Origin: Pseudonocardia oceani | Lineage (GTDB): Bacteria > Actinomycetota > Actinomycetes > Mycobacteriales > Pseudonocardiaceae | Length of the DNA stretch: 64,000 bases | Assembly (NCBI RefSeq): GCF_019263585.2 | Contig: NZ_JADQDF010000001.1 | Span: forward strand, 4,340,001-4,404,000 | Direction: 5' to 3' | Shown: in pieces, positions 34,714 through 43,065 of the stretch | How the letters are laid out: each line of letters starts with the position of its first letter | How positions within the stretch are numbered: position 1 is the stretch's first letter | Notes under the pieces: model-generated | Told to the model about the DNA's origin: nothing | Databases searched by the model: none | What the model saw: only the letters and a program-made list of their open reading frames with translations | Position numbers and translations under genes: made by a program

Positions 34714-35649
34714 GTGTTCGTCTACGCCCTCCCCATGACCACCCGCTTCCGCGGGATCACCGTCCGGGAGGGCCTGCTCCTCGAGGGCCCCGCCGGCTGG
34801 GGGGACTTCTGCCCCTTCCCCGAGTACGGCGACGCCGAGGCGCGCTCCTGGTACGACGCGGCGCACGAGGCCGCGTTCGACGGGTGGCCGGAGCCGGTGC
34901 GGGCGTCGGTGCCGGTCAACGCGATCGTGCCCGCGGTCGCTCCCGCCGTCGCGCACGCGCTGGTGGTGGCGTCGGGGTGCGGCACGGCGAAGGTCAAGGT
35001 GGCCGACGCGCCCGGCTCGCTGGCCGACGACCTCGCGCGCGTCGAGGCCGTCCGCGACGCGCTGGGGCCGGGCGGGCACGTGCGGGTCGACGCGAACGCG
35101 CGGTGGGCGGTCGACGAGGCCGTCACCGCGATCCGGGCGCTCGACCGCGCGGCCGGCGGGCTGCAGTACGTCGAGCAGCCGTGCGTGACGCTGGAGGAGC
35201 TGGCCGCGGTGCGCCGCCGGGTCGACGTGCGGATCGCCGCGGACGAGTCGATCCGCCGCGCCGAGGACCCGCTGCGCGTCGCCGTCGCGGGTGCGGCGGA
35301 CGTGGCGGTGCTCAAGTGCGCGCCGCTGGGCGGGGTGCGTCGGGCGCTGGAGGTGGCGCAGGCGTGCGGGCTGCCGTGCGTGGTGAGCTCGGCGCTGGAG
35401 TCCGGCGTCGGGCTGTCGGCGGAGATCGCCCTGGCCGGGGCGCTGCCCGACCTGGACTTCGCCTGCGGCTTGGGCACCGGCGCGCTGTTCACCGCCGACG
35501 TGACCGCCCCGCTGGCGCCCGTGGGCGGGGAGCTCGCGGTCCCGCGCCGCCCGCCCGAGCCCGAGCTGCGGGACGGTGTGGCGGCAGCGGGGGAGCGGGT
35601 GGAGTGGTGGGAGGCGCGGCTCGCCCGCGTCCGCGGTCTCCAGCCGTGA
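34714..35649 (+). CDS. menC: o-Succinylbenzoate synthase (enolase superfamily)
   Basis: 311 residues from GTG at 34714, four bases after the previous stop; ATG at 34735 is the alternative. The N-terminal FVYALPMTTRFRGITVREG is typical of actinobacterial MenC. Catalytic Lys93 and Lys95 (AKVKV), the metal ligands in RVDANARW, VEQPC and AADESI, and the second-half lysine in VLKCAPLGG are all in place. MenC makes o-succinylbenzoate for menaquinone. No other men genes are adjacent, so the operon with the monooxygenase is unexpected. Confidence 0.87.
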   Translation: MFVYALPMTTRFRGITVREGLLLEGPAGWGDFCPFPEYGDAEARSWYDAAHEAAFDGWPEPVRASVPVNAIVPAVAPAVAHALVVASGCGTAKVKVADAPGSLADDLARVEAVRDALGPGGHVRVDANARWAVDEAVTAIRALDRAAGGLQYVEQPCVTLEELAAVRRRVDVRIAADESIRRAEDPLRVAVAGAADVAVLKCAPLGGVRRALEVAQACGLPCVVSSALESGVGLSAEIALAGALPDLDFACGLGTGALFTADVTAPLAPVGGELAVPRRPPEPELRDGVAAAGERVEWWEARLARVRGLQP

Positions 35650-35880
35650 CCCCCCCCGCGAGGCGGGATCTGGTGGCGAGTGTGTTGGGGTGTCCGCGCG
35701 CGGCTCATGCAGAGGGGCGCGGGCCGGGGCGACGACCGTGATCGTCGGGAGTGTGACGCGGCGGTCGCTCGGAGGGCCGTAGCGGCGCGGTTCCGGTGAT
35801 CACGCGGCTCCCGCCAGGCCCCGACTCGCGCAATGAGAGCCCAACACGCTCGCAACGCCACCCCGACTCGCGGGGGGTGT
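35650..35880. repeat. Long imperfect inverted repeat with CCCCGACTCGCG words
   Basis: The 3' side of the menC gap (about 35651-35690, beginning CCCCCCCGCGAGG) is complementary, with several mismatches, to about 35839-35878 (CCAACACGCTCGC to ACTCGCGGGGGG). Inside lie CCCCGACTCGCG (35819-35830) and a separate word GTGATCGTCGGGAGTGTG (35739-35756), also seen in another gap at 47682-47747. No gene is convincing here. Confidence 0.6.
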
Positions 35881-35937
35881 GCCGGACGTGACCGGAGGCG
35901 AACGGCGCCCCGCCCGGACCTGACCTACGGTGGCGCC

Positions 35938-36864
35938 ATGTCGGTGATCGTCGTGGGGGCCGGGATCGCCGGGATCGCGTGCGCGCGGGCGCTCACCGAG
36001 GCCGGGGTGCCGGTGCGGGTGCTGGAGCGCTCCCGGGTGGTCGGCGGGCGGTTGGCCAGCAAGCGCCTGGCGGGCCGCCCGGTCGACGTCGGCGCGGCCT
36101 ACTTCACCGCCCGCGACCCCGAGTTCAGCGAGGTCGTCACCGCCTGGCAGCACGCCGGGCTCGCCCGGGAGTGGACCTCCGAGCTCGCCGTGCTCGGCGG
36201 CGGGCGGCGGGGGAGCGCGCCGGGTCCCGTCCGCTACGCCGCGCCGGGCGGGCTGCGCAGCCTCGTCGCCGACCTCGCGGCGGGCCTGGACGTGCGCCTC
36301 GAGCACGAGGTCGCCCGCGTCGGGCCGGGGCCGGTCGTCGACGGCGACCCGTGCGACGCCGTCGTCCTCGCCATGCCCGACCCCCAGTCCGCGCGGTTGC
36401 TGGGCACGGCACCGTCCGCGCCGGAGTGGTCGCCGGTGATCTCCGTCGCGGCGGGCTGGTCGCGGCGGCGCTGGGAGCCGCTGCCCGCGGCCTTCGTCAA
36501 CGACCACCCGGTCCTCACCCTCGTCGCCGACGACGGCGACCGCCGCGGCGACGGCGCGCCCGTCCTCGTCGCCCACACCACCGCCGACGTCGCGCGCGAG
36601 CACGACGCCGACCCCGACGGCGCCGTCCCGCTCGTCCTCGACGCGCTGGCCCGCCTGCTCGGCGTCACGGCCGAGCCGGAGTGGACCCACGCCCACCGCT
36701 GGCGGTTCGCGAGCCCCGGGCAGGACCGCGAGGAGACCCACCTCCTGCGCGACGACGGCATCGCGTTCGCCGGCGACGGCTGGGGGAAGGCGCGCGTGGA
36801 GACCGCCTGGCGCTCGGGTACCGACCTGGGACGCGCGCTGGCCGCCCGCAACGCCGGGAGCTAG
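35938..36864 (+). CDS. FAD-dependent NAD(P)/amine-oxidase-like oxidoreductase
   Basis: 308 residues from ATG at 35938. The N-terminal dinucleotide motif VVGAGIAGIACARAL is followed by VGGRLASKRLAGRPVDVGAA, and the C-terminus has HAHRWRFASPG and IAFAGDGWGKARVETAW, the renalase-like arrangement. It is a soluble flavoprotein oxidising a small molecule or NAD(P)H isomer. It starts a forward run of closely spaced genes. The substrate is unknown. Confidence 0.85.
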   Translation: MSVIVVGAGIAGIACARALTEAGVPVRVLERSRVVGGRLASKRLAGRPVDVGAAYFTARDPEFSEVVTAWQHAGLAREWTSELAVLGGGRRGSAPGPVRYAAPGGLRSLVADLAAGLDVRLEHEVARVGPGPVVDGDPCDAVVLAMPDPQSARLLGTAPSAPEWSPVISVAAGWSRRRWEPLPAAFVNDHPVLTLVADDGDRRGDGAPVLVAHTTADVAREHDADPDGAVPLVLDALARLLGVTAEPEWTHAHRWRFASPGQDREETHLLRDDGIAFAGDGWGKARVETAWRSGTDLGRALAARNAGS

Positions 36865-36874
36865 CGTCGGACCC

Positions 36875-38251
36875 ATGACGGTGCTCGACGACCTGCGCGC
36901 CGCTCTGCCGGCGCAGCACCTGCTCACCGACCCCGACACCGTCGCTCCCTACCTGCACGACGAGGCCGAGTGGGCGCCGCACGGCGCCGCGGTCGCGGTG
37001 GTCCGCCCGGGCACGACCGCGGAGGTGGCGGCCGTGGTGCGGGCGTGCGCCGCGCACGGCGTGCCCGTCGTCGCGCGCGGGGCGGGCACGGGGCTGTCGG
37101 GCGGGGCCAACGCCGTCGACGGCTGCGTGGTCGTATCGACGGAGCGGATGCGCGACATCGTCGAGATCGACCCCGCCGAACGCCTCGCCGTCGTGCAGCC
37201 CGGCGTCGTCAACGACGACCTGCGCGCCGCCGCGGCGAAGGAGGGCCTCTGGTACCCGCCGGACCCGGCGAGCGCCCCCTGGTCGACGATCGGCGGCAAC
37301 GTCGCGACCAACGCGGGCGGGCTGTGCTGCGTCAAGTACGGCGTCACGCGCGACTACGTGCTCGCGCTGGAGGTCGTCCTCGCGAGCGGCGAGGTCGTGC
37401 GGCTCGGGCGGCGCACCGCGAAGGGCGTCGTCGGCTACGACCTGGCCGGGCTGATGGTCGGCTCGGAGGGCACGCTCGGCGTCGTCACCGAGGTCACGGT
37501 GAAGCTGCGCCCGGCGCGCACGACCACGCCACGCACCGTCGTCGGCTTCTTCGACACGCTCGCCGCCGCGGGCGACGCCGTCTCCCGCGTCACGGCGGCG
37601 GGGCTGCAGCCGGCGATCTTCGAGCTGGTCGACCGGGTGTGCATGCAGGCGGTGAACGACTGGAAGCGCGCCGGGCTGCCGGAGGGGGCCGCGGCCCTGC
37701 TGCTCGCCCAGACCGACCTGCCCGAGCCCGCCGCGGAGCACGAGGCGGAGGCGATCCACGCCGAGTTCCTGGCCGCGGGGGCGAGCGACGCGATGCTCTC
37801 GACCGACCCGGTCGAGGCCGAGGCCCTGTTCGACGCCCGCCGCCTCGCCTACCCGGCGCTCGAGCAGCGCGGGATGGCGATGCTCACCGAGGACGTCTGC
37901 CTGCCGCGCGGGCGGATCGCGGAGATGCTCGCGCGCATCGAGGAGATCGGCGCCGAGCACGACACGCAGATCGCGACCGTCGCCCACGCCGGCGACGGCA
38001 ACCTGCACCCGCTGCTGCTCACCCCGCACGGCGACGACGCGGCGCGGCGGCGCGCGCAGGCCGCCTTCGACGACATCGTCGACGCCGCGCTCACCCTCGG
38101 CGGCACCGTCAGCGGCGAGCACGGCGTCGGCCTGCTCAAGCGCGACGGCGCCCTGCGCGAGCTCGGGCCGGCCGTCGTCGCGATGCACCGCGCCGTCAAG
38201 GCGGCCCTGGATCCGGCCGGGATCCTCAACCCGGGCAAGGTGATCATGTGA
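36875..38251 (+). CDS. FAD-linked oxidase (glycolate oxidase GlcD-like)
   Basis: 458 residues, starting ten bases after the previous gene. The PCMH-type FAD domain has VVARGAGTGLSGGANAVDG, NVATNAGGLCCVKYG, and YDLAGLMVGSEGTLGVVTE. The C-terminal FAD-oxidase domain has VAHAGDGNLHPLL and SGEHGVGLLKRD, ending with DPAGILNPGKVIM, the family signature. It oxidises a 2-hydroxyacid such as glycolate or lactate. No GlcE/GlcF subunits are adjacent, so it may act alone, as D-lactate dehydrogenase-like family members do. Confidence 0.92.
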   Translation: MTVLDDLRAALPAQHLLTDPDTVAPYLHDEAEWAPHGAAVAVVRPGTTAEVAAVVRACAAHGVPVVARGAGTGLSGGANAVDGCVVVSTERMRDIVEIDPAERLAVVQPGVVNDDLRAAAAKEGLWYPPDPASAPWSTIGGNVATNAGGLCCVKYGVTRDYVLALEVVLASGEVVRLGRRTAKGVVGYDLAGLMVGSEGTLGVVTEVTVKLRPARTTTPRTVVGFFDTLAAAGDAVSRVTAAGLQPAIFELVDRVCMQAVNDWKRAGLPEGAAALLLAQTDLPEPAAEHEAEAIHAEFLAAGASDAMLSTDPVEAEALFDARRLAYPALEQRGMAMLTEDVCLPRGRIAEMLARIEEIGAEHDTQIATVAHAGDGNLHPLLLTPHGDDAARRRAQAAFDDIVDAALTLGGTVSGEHGVGLLKRDGALRELGPAVVAMHRAVKAALDPAGILNPGKVIM

Positions 38252-38324
38252 GCGAGCCTGCGAGGTCACCGTTGGACACAGCACGCCCTGTCGCGGCCGC
38301 GACGAGCGCCAGCGAGGAGTGGAC

Positions 38325-39734
38325 GTGACCCTGCTGCCCACGCTCCTCGACCCGTCCGACCGGCCCGCCCTGCGCGCGGGCGACGACGCGCTCACCCACT
38401 CCGAGCTGGCCGCCGTCGCCGGGGCGCTCGGCGAGCGGGTCCGCGGCAGCGGCGCGCGCCGGGTCGCGGTGCACGCGGTGCCGGGGATCCACACGGCCGT
38501 CGCGGTCGCCTCGGCCGTCCTCGCCGGGATCCCGGCGGTGCCGCTGAACCCGAAGCTGGGGCAGCGCGAGCTCGCGCACGTCCTGTCCGACTCCGCGCCC
38601 GGGGCGGTGCTGGCCGCGCCCGGAGCGGCCCTGCCGGACGCGCTCGGCGCGCTCCCGCGGATCGACGTCGAGCTCGGCAGCAGCGGCGGCGGCGTGCCCC
38701 CGCGCGACCCCGGCCCGGCCGCGCCCGCGCTCGTCGTCTACACCTCGGGGACGACCGGGCCGCCCAAGGGCGCGGTGCTGTCGCGCGGTGCCGTCGCGGC
38801 CAACCTCGACGCCCTCGCCGAGGCCTGGGCCTGGACCGGCGACGACATCCTCGCCCACGCCCTGCCGCTGTTCCACGTCCACGGGCTCGTGCTCGGCGTG
38901 CTCGGGCCGCTGCGCCGCGGCGGGGCGCTGCACCACCTCCCCGCGCTCGACGCGGCCGGGCTCGCCGCCGCCGTCGACGGGGGCGCGACGATGGTGTTCG
39001 GCGTGCCGACGCAGTACCACCGCCTCGCCGACGAGCTGGAGTCCGACCCGCAGGCGGCGGAGCGGATCGGGCGCGCGCGGCTGCTGGTCTCGGGCTCGGC
39101 CGCGCTCACGACCGTCGACCACACCCGCCTGCGCGCTGCCACAGGGCTCGCCGTCCGGGAGCGCTACGGGCTGACCGAGTCGCTCATCCTCACCGCCGCC
39201 CGCGCCGACGAGGAGCCCGAGCCCGGCACCGTCGGACGCCCGGTGGCGGGCACCGAGGTACGCCTGGACCCGGTCGAGGGCGATCCCGACCTCGGCGCCG
39301 TGCACGCGCGCGGGCCCGGCCTGTTCGACGGCTACCTGGGCCGCGACGGCGCGCTCGACGCCGACGGCTGGTTCGCCACCGGCGACATCGGCCGCTGGAC
39401 GGGGTCGGGCGCGCTCGCGCTCGTCGGTCGCCAGGCCACCGATCTCATCAAGTCCGGCGGCTACAAGATCGGTGCGGGGGAGATCGAGAACGCGCTGCTC
39501 GAGCACCCGGGGGTCGCCGAGACGGCGGTGTTCGGCGTGCCCGACGACGACCTGGGGGAGCGGGTGGTCGCCGTCGTCGTCGCGGCCGGGGAGGCGCCGG
39601 AGGCGCGCGAGCTGATCGACCACGTCGCCGCGCAGCTCGCCCCGCACAAGCGTCCGCGCGAGGTGCGCTTCGTCGACGCGCTGCCCCGCAACGACATGGG
39701 CAAGGTCCTCAAGGCGCGTTTGCGCGAGCGCTGA
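38325..39734 (+). CDS. matB: Malonyl-CoA synthetase-like acyl-CoA ligase
   Basis: 469 residues from GTG at 38325, chosen because GAGGAG lies five bases upstream; an in-frame GTG at 38319 is the alternative. The fold is short for the ANL superfamily, as in MatB. Motifs are VVYTSGTTGPPKGAVLSR, ALPLFHVHGLVLGVLGPLRR, ERYGLTESLI, VGRQATDLIKSGGYKIG and the catalytic Lys in PRNDMGKVLKARL. These match Streptomyces MatB closely. The enzyme makes malonyl- or methylmalonyl-CoA from the free acids. No decarboxylase (matA) or transporter is adjacent. Confidence 0.88.
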   Translation: MTLLPTLLDPSDRPALRAGDDALTHSELAAVAGALGERVRGSGARRVAVHAVPGIHTAVAVASAVLAGIPAVPLNPKLGQRELAHVLSDSAPGAVLAAPGAALPDALGALPRIDVELGSSGGGVPPRDPGPAAPALVVYTSGTTGPPKGAVLSRGAVAANLDALAEAWAWTGDDILAHALPLFHVHGLVLGVLGPLRRGGALHHLPALDAAGLAAAVDGGATMVFGVPTQYHRLADELESDPQAAERIGRARLLVSGSAALTTVDHTRLRAATGLAVRERYGLTESLILTAARADEEPEPGTVGRPVAGTEVRLDPVEGDPDLGAVHARGPGLFDGYLGRDGALDADGWFATGDIGRWTGSGALALVGRQATDLIKSGGYKIGAGEIENALLEHPGVAETAVFGVPDDDLGERVVAVVVAAGEAPEARELIDHVAAQLAPHKRPREVRFVDALPRNDMGKVLKARLRER

Positions 39735-39752
39735 TACCGGGCATCTGAAGGA

Positions 39753-41222
39753 ATGCCCGACACCACCGCACCGACCACCGTCCAGTATTTCCGCGGCGCC
39801 GCCGAGGCCGGCGCGCCGAGGCTGGCGGGTCTGCCGGGGGTGCACCGCGACGAGCCGGGGCCGACGGAGGTCCGCGAGGTCGAGCGCTACGACACCGACG
39901 ACCGCCGCCTCGCCGCGGCCGGCATCACGCTGGCGCTCCACCGGGGCGACGGCCCGCCGCAGTGGCGGCTCGCGCTGCCCGACGGCGACCACGACGAGCA
40001 CCTCCGCGTCCCGCTGGCCGCCGACGCGCCCGACCCGGCCCCCGTGCCCGCCGAGATCGAGGAGCTGACCCGCGGCGCCGCGCGCGACCGGGTCGTGCGC
40101 CCCGTCGGCAGGGCCCGGACCACCCGCAGCGTGACGCGGCTGGTCGGGGACGGCGGCGCGGTCGTCGCCGACGTCGTGCACGACCACGTCACCGTGGCCA
40201 CGCTGGGCCGCTCGACGGAGCTCGTCTCGTGGGCCGAGGCCGCGCTGCACCCGCACGAGGGCGCGTCCGGCGAGCTGCTCACCGAGCTGGCCGGGCGCTT
40301 CGCCGACGACGGTCTGGAGCCCGCCGCGCCCGGTGTCGAGGCCGAGCTCGACCGGCTGCTGCGGCCCGCGGGCGTGCGCCGTGGACGGGCCGGGAAGAAG
40401 GGGTCGTCGGGGGCCGCGCTGATGGAGTACCTCGGGGCGCAGGCCGAACGGCTCGCCGCCGAGGACCTGCGGGTGCGCCGCGACGAGCCCGACGCCGTGC
40501 ACCAGCTGCGGGTGGCGTCGCGGCGGATGCGCAGCGCGCTGCAGGCGTTCCGGCCGCTGCTCGACGTCGAGCGGACCGAGCCCGTCGTCGAGGCGCTGCG
40601 GGAGCTGGGCCGCGCGCTGGCCCCCGCCCGCGACGTCGAGGTGCTGCGCGAGCGCATCCTGGGCGGGCTCGCCGACCTGCCGCCCGAGCTGCGGCTGGGG
40701 CAAGCCGAGGCGTTCACGACGCGGCACTTCGCCCGCCTCGAGGCCGAGGCCAGGGCGGCCGTGCTCACCGAGCTCGACGGCCCCCGCTACACCGCGCTGC
40801 GCGGCGCGGTCGACGCCCTGCTCGACGAGCCCCCGCTGACGAAGGCGGCGCGCTCGCGCACGGGACTCGACGACGGCGTGAGGAAGGCGCGGCGGCGGCT
40901 GCGCAAGGCGGTCGAGGTGGCCGTCGAGCCCGGTCCGGAGCAGGAGACGGCCGTGCACACGGCGCGCAAGGCGGGAAAGCGGCTGCGGTACGCGACGGAG
41001 GTCGCGGGCACGAAGGACAAGCGCCTCAAGCGGCTGCAGACGGCGCTGGGGGAGCACCAGGACGCGGTCGTGGCGCGGGACGCGCTGCGCGAGCTGGGGG
41101 CGGCGGCGCACGCGAGCGGGGAGAACGGCTTCAGCTTCGGCGTGCTGCTGGGCCGCGACGTGGAGCGGGCGCTGCGGATCGAGCAGGAGCTGCCGGCGCT
41201 GTGGAAGGCGGCGCGGCGCTGA
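39753..41222 (+). CDS. CYTH-CHAD domain protein
   Basis: 489 residues. The N-terminal half is a CYTH (triphosphate tunnel) domain with EVERYDTDDRRLAAAGITL and PQWRLALPDGD, the basic and acidic strand pattern that binds polyphosphate and metals. The C-terminal half is a CHAD helical domain with AVHQLRVASRRMRSALQAF and VHTARKAGKRLRYATEV. Such fused proteins bind or act on polyphosphate (inorganic polyphosphate granule targeting is known for CHAD proteins). It follows matB by 18 bases and precedes a PHP protein by 29 bases. Confidence 0.92.
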   Translation: MPDTTAPTTVQYFRGAAEAGAPRLAGLPGVHRDEPGPTEVREVERYDTDDRRLAAAGITLALHRGDGPPQWRLALPDGDHDEHLRVPLAADAPDPAPVPAEIEELTRGAARDRVVRPVGRARTTRSVTRLVGDGGAVVADVVHDHVTVATLGRSTELVSWAEAALHPHEGASGELLTELAGRFADDGLEPAAPGVEAELDRLLRPAGVRRGRAGKKGSSGAALMEYLGAQAERLAAEDLRVRRDEPDAVHQLRVASRRMRSALQAFRPLLDVERTEPVVEALRELGRALAPARDVEVLRERILGGLADLPPELRLGQAEAFTTRHFARLEAEARAAVLTELDGPRYTALRGAVDALLDEPPLTKAARSRTGLDDGVRKARRRLRKAVEVAVEPGPEQETAVHTARKAGKRLRYATEVAGTKDKRLKRLQTALGEHQDAVVARDALRELGAAAHASGENGFSFGVLLGRDVERALRIEQELPALWKAARR

Positions 41223-41251
41223 GGCTCGTGGCTCCTGCGACAATCGCGGCC

Positions 41252-42274
41252 GTGAGCGACGACCGCGACCCCGTGGCGGACCTGCGCCGGGCGGCGTTCC
41301 TGCTCGAGCGGGCCCACGAGTCCACCTACCGCGTCCGGGCCTTCCGCACGGCCGCGTCCGTGCTGGCCCGCCGCGACCGGGACGAGCTGGTCCAGCTCGC
41401 CCTGTCCGGTGAGCTGGTGCGGCTCAAGGGCGTCGGCGAGGTGACGGCGCGGTGCGTGGTGGAGTCGCTCAGCGGCGAGGTCCCCGTCTACCTGCGCCGC
41501 CTCGAGGCCACCGAGGGCACGCCGCTCGACGAGGCCGCGCAGGCGCTGAAGCAGGCCCTGCGCGGTGACTGCCACAGCCACACCGACGCCTCCGACGGCG
41601 GCTCACCGCTGCGCGAGATGGTGCAGACCGCGCGCGAGCTCGGGCACTCCTACCTCGTCGTCACCGACCACTCGCCGCGCCTGACCGTCGCCAACGGGCT
41701 GTCGCCGGAGCGCCTGCGCGCGCAGCTCGAGCAGATCGCCGAGCTCAACACCGAGCTCACCGACTTCCGCGTCCTCACCGGGATCGAGGTCGACATTCTC
41801 GACGACGGCGCGCTCGACCAGGACCCCGACCTGCTCGACCAGCTCGACCTCGTCGTCGCCAGCGTCCACTCCAAGCTGCGGATGCCGCGGGCGGAGATGA
41901 CCGAGCGGATGCTGACGGCCGTGGCGAACCCCCACGTCGACGTCCTCGGGCACTGCACCGGGCGGATGGTCACGGGCAAGCGGTCGCGGCCGGAGTCGGA
42001 GTTCGACGCCGACCGCGTCTTCGCCGCCTGCGCGGAGTACGGCGTGGCGGTGGAGGTCAACTCGCGCCCCGAGCGCCTCGACCCGCCCAAGCGCCTGCTG
42101 CGCCTGGCCGTCGAGGCGGGCTGCGACTTCACGATCGACACCGACGCCCACGCCCCCGGCCAGCTCGACTGGCTGGGCAACGGGTGCGAGCGGGCGGTCG
42201 CGTGCGCCGTCCCGACCGAGCGGGTCCTCAACACCTGGCCGGTGGAGGAACTGCTCGACCGCACCCGCGCCTGA
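41252..42274 (+). CDS. PHP-domain phosphoesterase with helix-hairpin-helix N-terminus
   Basis: 340 residues from GTG at 41252; upstream frame is the antisense-like readthrough of the previous gene. The N-terminal region (about 1-95) carries an HhH motif (VRLKGVGEVTARCVV) like that in PolX. The PHP metal site begins DCHSHTDASDGGSP and continues with HSYLVVTDHSPRL, VASVHSKLR, GHCTGRM and the terminal TDAHAPGQLDWLGNG. No polymerase domain is present. It probably hydrolyses phosphate esters or acts as a nuclease. Confidence 0.88.
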   Translation: MSDDRDPVADLRRAAFLLERAHESTYRVRAFRTAASVLARRDRDELVQLALSGELVRLKGVGEVTARCVVESLSGEVPVYLRRLEATEGTPLDEAAQALKQALRGDCHSHTDASDGGSPLREMVQTARELGHSYLVVTDHSPRLTVANGLSPERLRAQLEQIAELNTELTDFRVLTGIEVDILDDGALDQDPDLLDQLDLVVASVHSKLRMPRAEMTERMLTAVANPHVDVLGHCTGRMVTGKRSRPESEFDADRVFAACAEYGVAVEVNSRPERLDPPKRLLRLAVEAGCDFTIDTDAHAPGQLDWLGNGCERAVACAVPTERVLNTWPVEELLDRTRA

Positions 42275-42500
42275 AGAACCCGCGCGAGTGTGCCGGTCCC
42301 GCCCGATGAGTATGCCGATCCCCCGGCGAGTCTGCCGGTCTGCGTCGGCGAGTCGGCCGACTCGTGCGCAGTCACACCCCGACTCGTGCGCAGTCACACC
42401 CCGACTCGTGCGCAGTCACACCCCGACTCGTGCGCAGTCACACCCCGACTCGCGCGCAGTCACACCCCGACTCGCGCGCACTCAGAGCCCGACTCGCGGG
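42275..42500. repeat. Tandem array of 22-bp units plus related words
   Basis: Five near-identical 22-bp units start at 42360, 42382, 42404, 42426 and 42448 (each ACTCG, then GTGCGCAG or CGCGCAG, and ending CACACCCCG), with a diverged sixth at 42470 and a partial seventh. They follow a more degenerate group of GAGT/CCGGT words from 42287. Because 22 is not a multiple of 3, all frames read as repeats; none is a gene. The word CCCCGACTCGCG also occurs in the 35.8 kb gap, and its reverse complement in the 47.0 kb gap. Confidence 0.85.
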
Positions 42501-42517
42501 TTTTCGAGGCGGAGTGC

Positions 42518-42895
42518 TCAGGCCAGCTCGAAGTCGGCGAAGTCGAAGCCGGGGCTCACCACACAGCTCACCAGGGCCGGCTCCGGCCCGAGCAGCCGCG
42601 CCGACTGCCACACCCCGGCCTCCACCACCTGCTGCGGGCGGGCGGCCTCGAGGACCGCGGGCACTCCGTCCACCGTCAGCTCCACCGGCGAGCCGGAGTG
42701 CCAGAGCCACACCTCGGCCGACGCCACCCGGTGCCGGGCCGAGACGCCGTCGAGCAGGTAGAGGATCGCCGTGGCCGACGGCCGCGCGCCGCTCGGCGTG
42801 TCGACGACGACCGGCGAGGTCCAGGTGCGCCGGTACCAGCCGCCCTCGGGATGGGGTGCGAGGTCGTGAGCTGCGGCTTCCGGGGGGATCGACAT
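42518..42895 (-). CDS. Cupin, DUF985 family
   Basis: 125 residues from ATG at 42895. The beta-barrel signature is LAPHPEGGWYRRTW, then TAILYLLDGVSARHRV and WLWHSGSPVELTV, ending with CVVSPGFDFADFELA. The DUF985 cupin family is small and of unknown activity. It stands alone, downstream of a kinase operon and separated from it by a hairpin. Confidence 0.88.
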   Translation of the reverse strand: MSIPPEAAAHDLAPHPEGGWYRRTWTSPVVVDTPSGARPSATAILYLLDGVSARHRVASAEVWLWHSGSPVELTVDGVPAVLEAARPQQVVEAGVWQSARLLGPEPALVSCVVSPGFDFADFELA

Positions 42896-43016
42896 CCCCG
42901 CATCCTGACGCAACGCGACGCGCCGACCCGATGGAGGGCCGCCCGAACCGGTGCCTGGACTGGCGCCGGGCACCCTGCGCGGTCGATGATTCGTGCGGGG
43001 TCGCAAGCAGACCCGA

Positions 43017-43061
43017 GGGTGGGACGGCGGCGAATGGATCTGGGGCGTCGTCGTCCCACCC
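43017..43061 (-). terminator. Hairpin downstream of the PfkB kinase gene
   Basis: GGGTGGGACG (43017-43026) pairs with CGTCCCACCC (43052-43061) and begins four bases after the kinase stop codon. The stem can be extended through a partly paired GCGGCG/CGTCGTC region. No T tract is present. Confidence 0.6.
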
Positions 43062-43065
43062 TGGG

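Noticed and set aside
38244..41243. Long minus-strand frame across matB and the CYTH-CHAD gene
   Set aside because: Opposite to two strong plus-strand genes and without any recognisable motif.
42360..42491. CRISPR array
   Set aside because: Units are contiguous with no unique spacers and no cas genes.
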